Below, in pieces: positions 7,710 through 8,753 of a stretch of 8,753 nucleotides of DNA. Under the pieces are notes generated by a model. It did not search any database. It was not told where the DNA came from and worked only from the letters and a program-made list of their open reading frames with translations. The stretch's first letter is position 1, and every line of letters begins with the position of its first letter. A program made the position numbers and the translations under genes. This DNA is from JAIYCX01 sp044351785 (lineage in GTDB: Bacteria > Bdellovibrionota_C > UBA2361 > SZUA-149 > DAOLCO01): the NCBI GenBank assembly GCA_044351785.1, contig JBILFC010000115.1, forward strand, positions 1 to 8,753. The letters are read 5' to 3'.

Positions 7710-8536
7710 ATAAGTTACTAGTAGTAGGTGCTGGATATCTAGGTTCTGAGATAGTTAATGTGCTCTCTGATCAGTATGAAGTCATACCAACAACTAGATC
7801 AGGTCTTAATGATTCAGTTAAAATTAACGTACTTGATCCTGAAACTTTTTCTAATATTCCTTCTGGTATTGAGCACGTAGTTTATTGTGTCTCAGCAGAT
7901 AGTGGGAATGATGCTTCTTATCGAAACGCTTATTTAATTGGCGTTAAGAATTTACTTTCTTATTTTAAAAATAAATCACTAAGAACTTTTATTTTCATAT
8001 CTTCCACCGGAGTTTACGCAGAAGATACTGGTGCTCTTGTTGATGAAAGTTCTTCTTTAGTAGGTGGTGAGTCTCGATCTAGGTTTATCGTGGAAGGAGA
8101 ACGGGAAGTGCTCTCATTTGAAAAAAATGTGGGCGTGGTTTGTCGCTTGTCAGGTATTTATGGACCTGGGAGAGAGCATTTTCTTAAGAATGCTTTGGCG
8201 TATCCTCTGGGCGTGTATAATGAAATACCTTCTTATACTAATCGTATCCATAAAGTAGATGGTGCTAGGGCTGTTAAATTTTTATTGGAAAAGAATCTCC
8301 AAGGGACTTGGAATATTTCAGATCAATATCCATATGAGAAATTAGAGGCGATGAATATTATTCGTCAAGTAAATGATTTAGGAAGTATTGCTGGGGGGGC
8401 TAAGTATTTAGAGGCGATGGAAAATGGTACCGCTTTGGGCAAGAGAGTGAGCTCTGAAAAATTAGTTAATGTGGGTTTTAAATTTCTTTATCCATCTCTT
8501 AGAGAGGGGTATGGAAGAGCTATCTCTTCTTCTTGA
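7706..8536 (+). CDS. YeeZ-like atypical short-chain dehydrogenase / NAD(P)-binding epimerase-family protein
   Basis: A cytoplasmic Rossmann-fold protein of 276 residues, the usual length of the YeeZ group (about 275). Seen: dinucleotide-binding GAGYLG at residues 8-13 directly after the first beta strand, ISSTGVY at 98-104 in the active-site strand, CRLSGIYGPGR after it, YTNRIHKVDGARA as in the family's YxNxIHxxD block, and a C-terminal GKRVSSEKL followed by GFKFLYPS. No classical YxxxK pair is present, as is usual for this atypical group, so catalytic activity and substrate are unknown. It starts with GTG at 7706 within the stop of the exporter gene (GTGA), with only weak purines ahead, which argues for translational coupling. 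The pairing with an exporter suggests a nucleotide-sugar or envelope-related role, but that is inference. The 3' end overlaps a convergent gene by 17 bp. Confidence 0.85.
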   Translation: MNKLLVVGAGYLGSEIVNVLSDQYEVIPTTRSGLNDSVKINVLDPETFSNIPSGIEHVVYCVSADSGNDASYRNAYLIGVKNLLSYFKNKSLRTFIFISSTGVYAEDTGALVDESSSLVGGESRSRFIVEGEREVLSFEKNVGVVCRLSGIYGPGREHFLKNALAYPLGVYNEIPSYTNRIHKVDGARAVKFLLEKNLQGTWNISDQYPYEKLEAMNIIRQVNDLGSIAGGAKYLEAMENGTALGKRVSSEKLVNVGFKFLYPSLREGYGRAISSS

Positions 8537-8753
8537 AGCGATCTAGAATAGATTTCTTTTTTACAATCCAATTAAAGCCCGTTCTCTTAGACCAATGACC
8601 ATAGCCGGTTAATTTGCAATCCGAGCCAAGTTTATCCTCGTGAATATCAGTAATGTTAAATTTTATGGGCTCAGATCCTCTTTGATTTTTACAGGTAACT
8701 TCATATCTGAGTTTGTGAGTGCCAAATATTCTACTTACTTGAAATCCTAATAG
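8520..8753 (-). CDS. Unrecognised protein, C-terminal 77 residues (5' end outside window)
   Basis: An open frame enters from the right edge and runs leftwards for 77 codons to a TAG at 8520-8522. I do not recognise it. Seen: a polar, apparently beta-rich stretch (RYEVTCKN, PIKFNITDI), two Cys about 25 residues apart, a GYGHW block, and a very basic tail (VKKKSILDRFKKKR). No membrane segment is visible in this part. It ends convergently with the SDR gene and the last codons of both overlap. Support for its being real is that it is the only long frame covering 8537-8753 and that the residue composition looks normal. Start and full length cannot be judged here. Confidence 0.55.
   Translation of the reverse strand, partial: LLGFQVSRIFGTHKLRYEVTCKNQRGSEPIKFNITDIHEDKLGSDCKLTGYGHWSKRTGFNWIVKKKSILDRFKKKR

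Noticed and set aside
8064..8258. Plus-strand 64-codon frame inside the SDR gene.
   Set aside because: Out-of-frame shadow rich in Trp, Met and Leu, while the SDR frame carries clear family motifs.
8513..8528. Inverted repeat GAAGAG-CTAT-CTCTTC at the end of the SDR gene.
   Set aside because: No T-run follows on either strand and it is inside coding sequence of both converging genes.
8541..8562. Hairpin ATCTA-GAA-TAGAT followed by a T-rich run just after the SDR stop, resembling a rho-independent terminator.
   Set aside because: The 5-bp stem holds only one G-C pair, and the T-run also encodes lysines of the opposing gene; too weak to call a terminator.
1..8753. Looked for CRISPR arrays, tRNA or rRNA genes, insertion-sequence ends, att sites and long direct repeats.
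   Set aside because: None seen by eye; no regularly spaced repeats, no transposase or integrase frame, and no tRNA-like folding with conserved loops.

Overview
The window comes from a low-GC, AT-rich Gram-negative-type bacterium. Supporting signs are a Sec-secreted protein with AxA-type cleavage, an NdvB-like glucan synthase, and AT-rich intergenic DNA. Arg codons are mostly AGA, Leu codons include many CTA and CTT, and the tetramer CTAG is common throughout. A marine or predatory proteobacterium-like lineage (for example Bdellovibrionota) would fit, but that is a guess from style, not a sequence match.

Minus-strand block (1-5656): three genes read leftwards in the order ABC transporter (5656 to 3968), large secreted alpha-solenoid-like protein (3971 to 1197), and N-terminal 383 residues of an NdvB-type cyclic beta-1,2-glucan synthase (1150 to beyond position 1). 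The first two overlap by four bases (ATGA); the third follows after 46 bp. The block looks like one operon. The transporter is of the SbmA/BacA-like type carrying its own ATPase domain, and it has a tyrosine where the H-loop histidine is expected.

Divergent spacer (5657-5879): about 220 bp of AT-rich DNA with no gene. It must carry the start signals for both directions, but no textbook promoter is visible.

Plus-strand block (5880-8536): a complete ABC exporter half-transporter with all standard ATPase motifs, overlapping by four bases (GTGA) a YeeZ-like short-chain dehydrogenase/epimerase-family protein. These two look co-translated. At the right edge the C-terminal 77 residues of an unrecognised minus-strand protein converge on, and overlap, the SDR gene by 17 bp.

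Taken together, the left operon looks like a cell-envelope glucan synthesis module (synthase, membrane transporter, secreted partner), with a second exporter divergently placed beside it. The functional link is inferred from gene order only. The parts most worth following are the uncharacterised 924-residue secreted protein and the H-loop substitution in its partner transporter.
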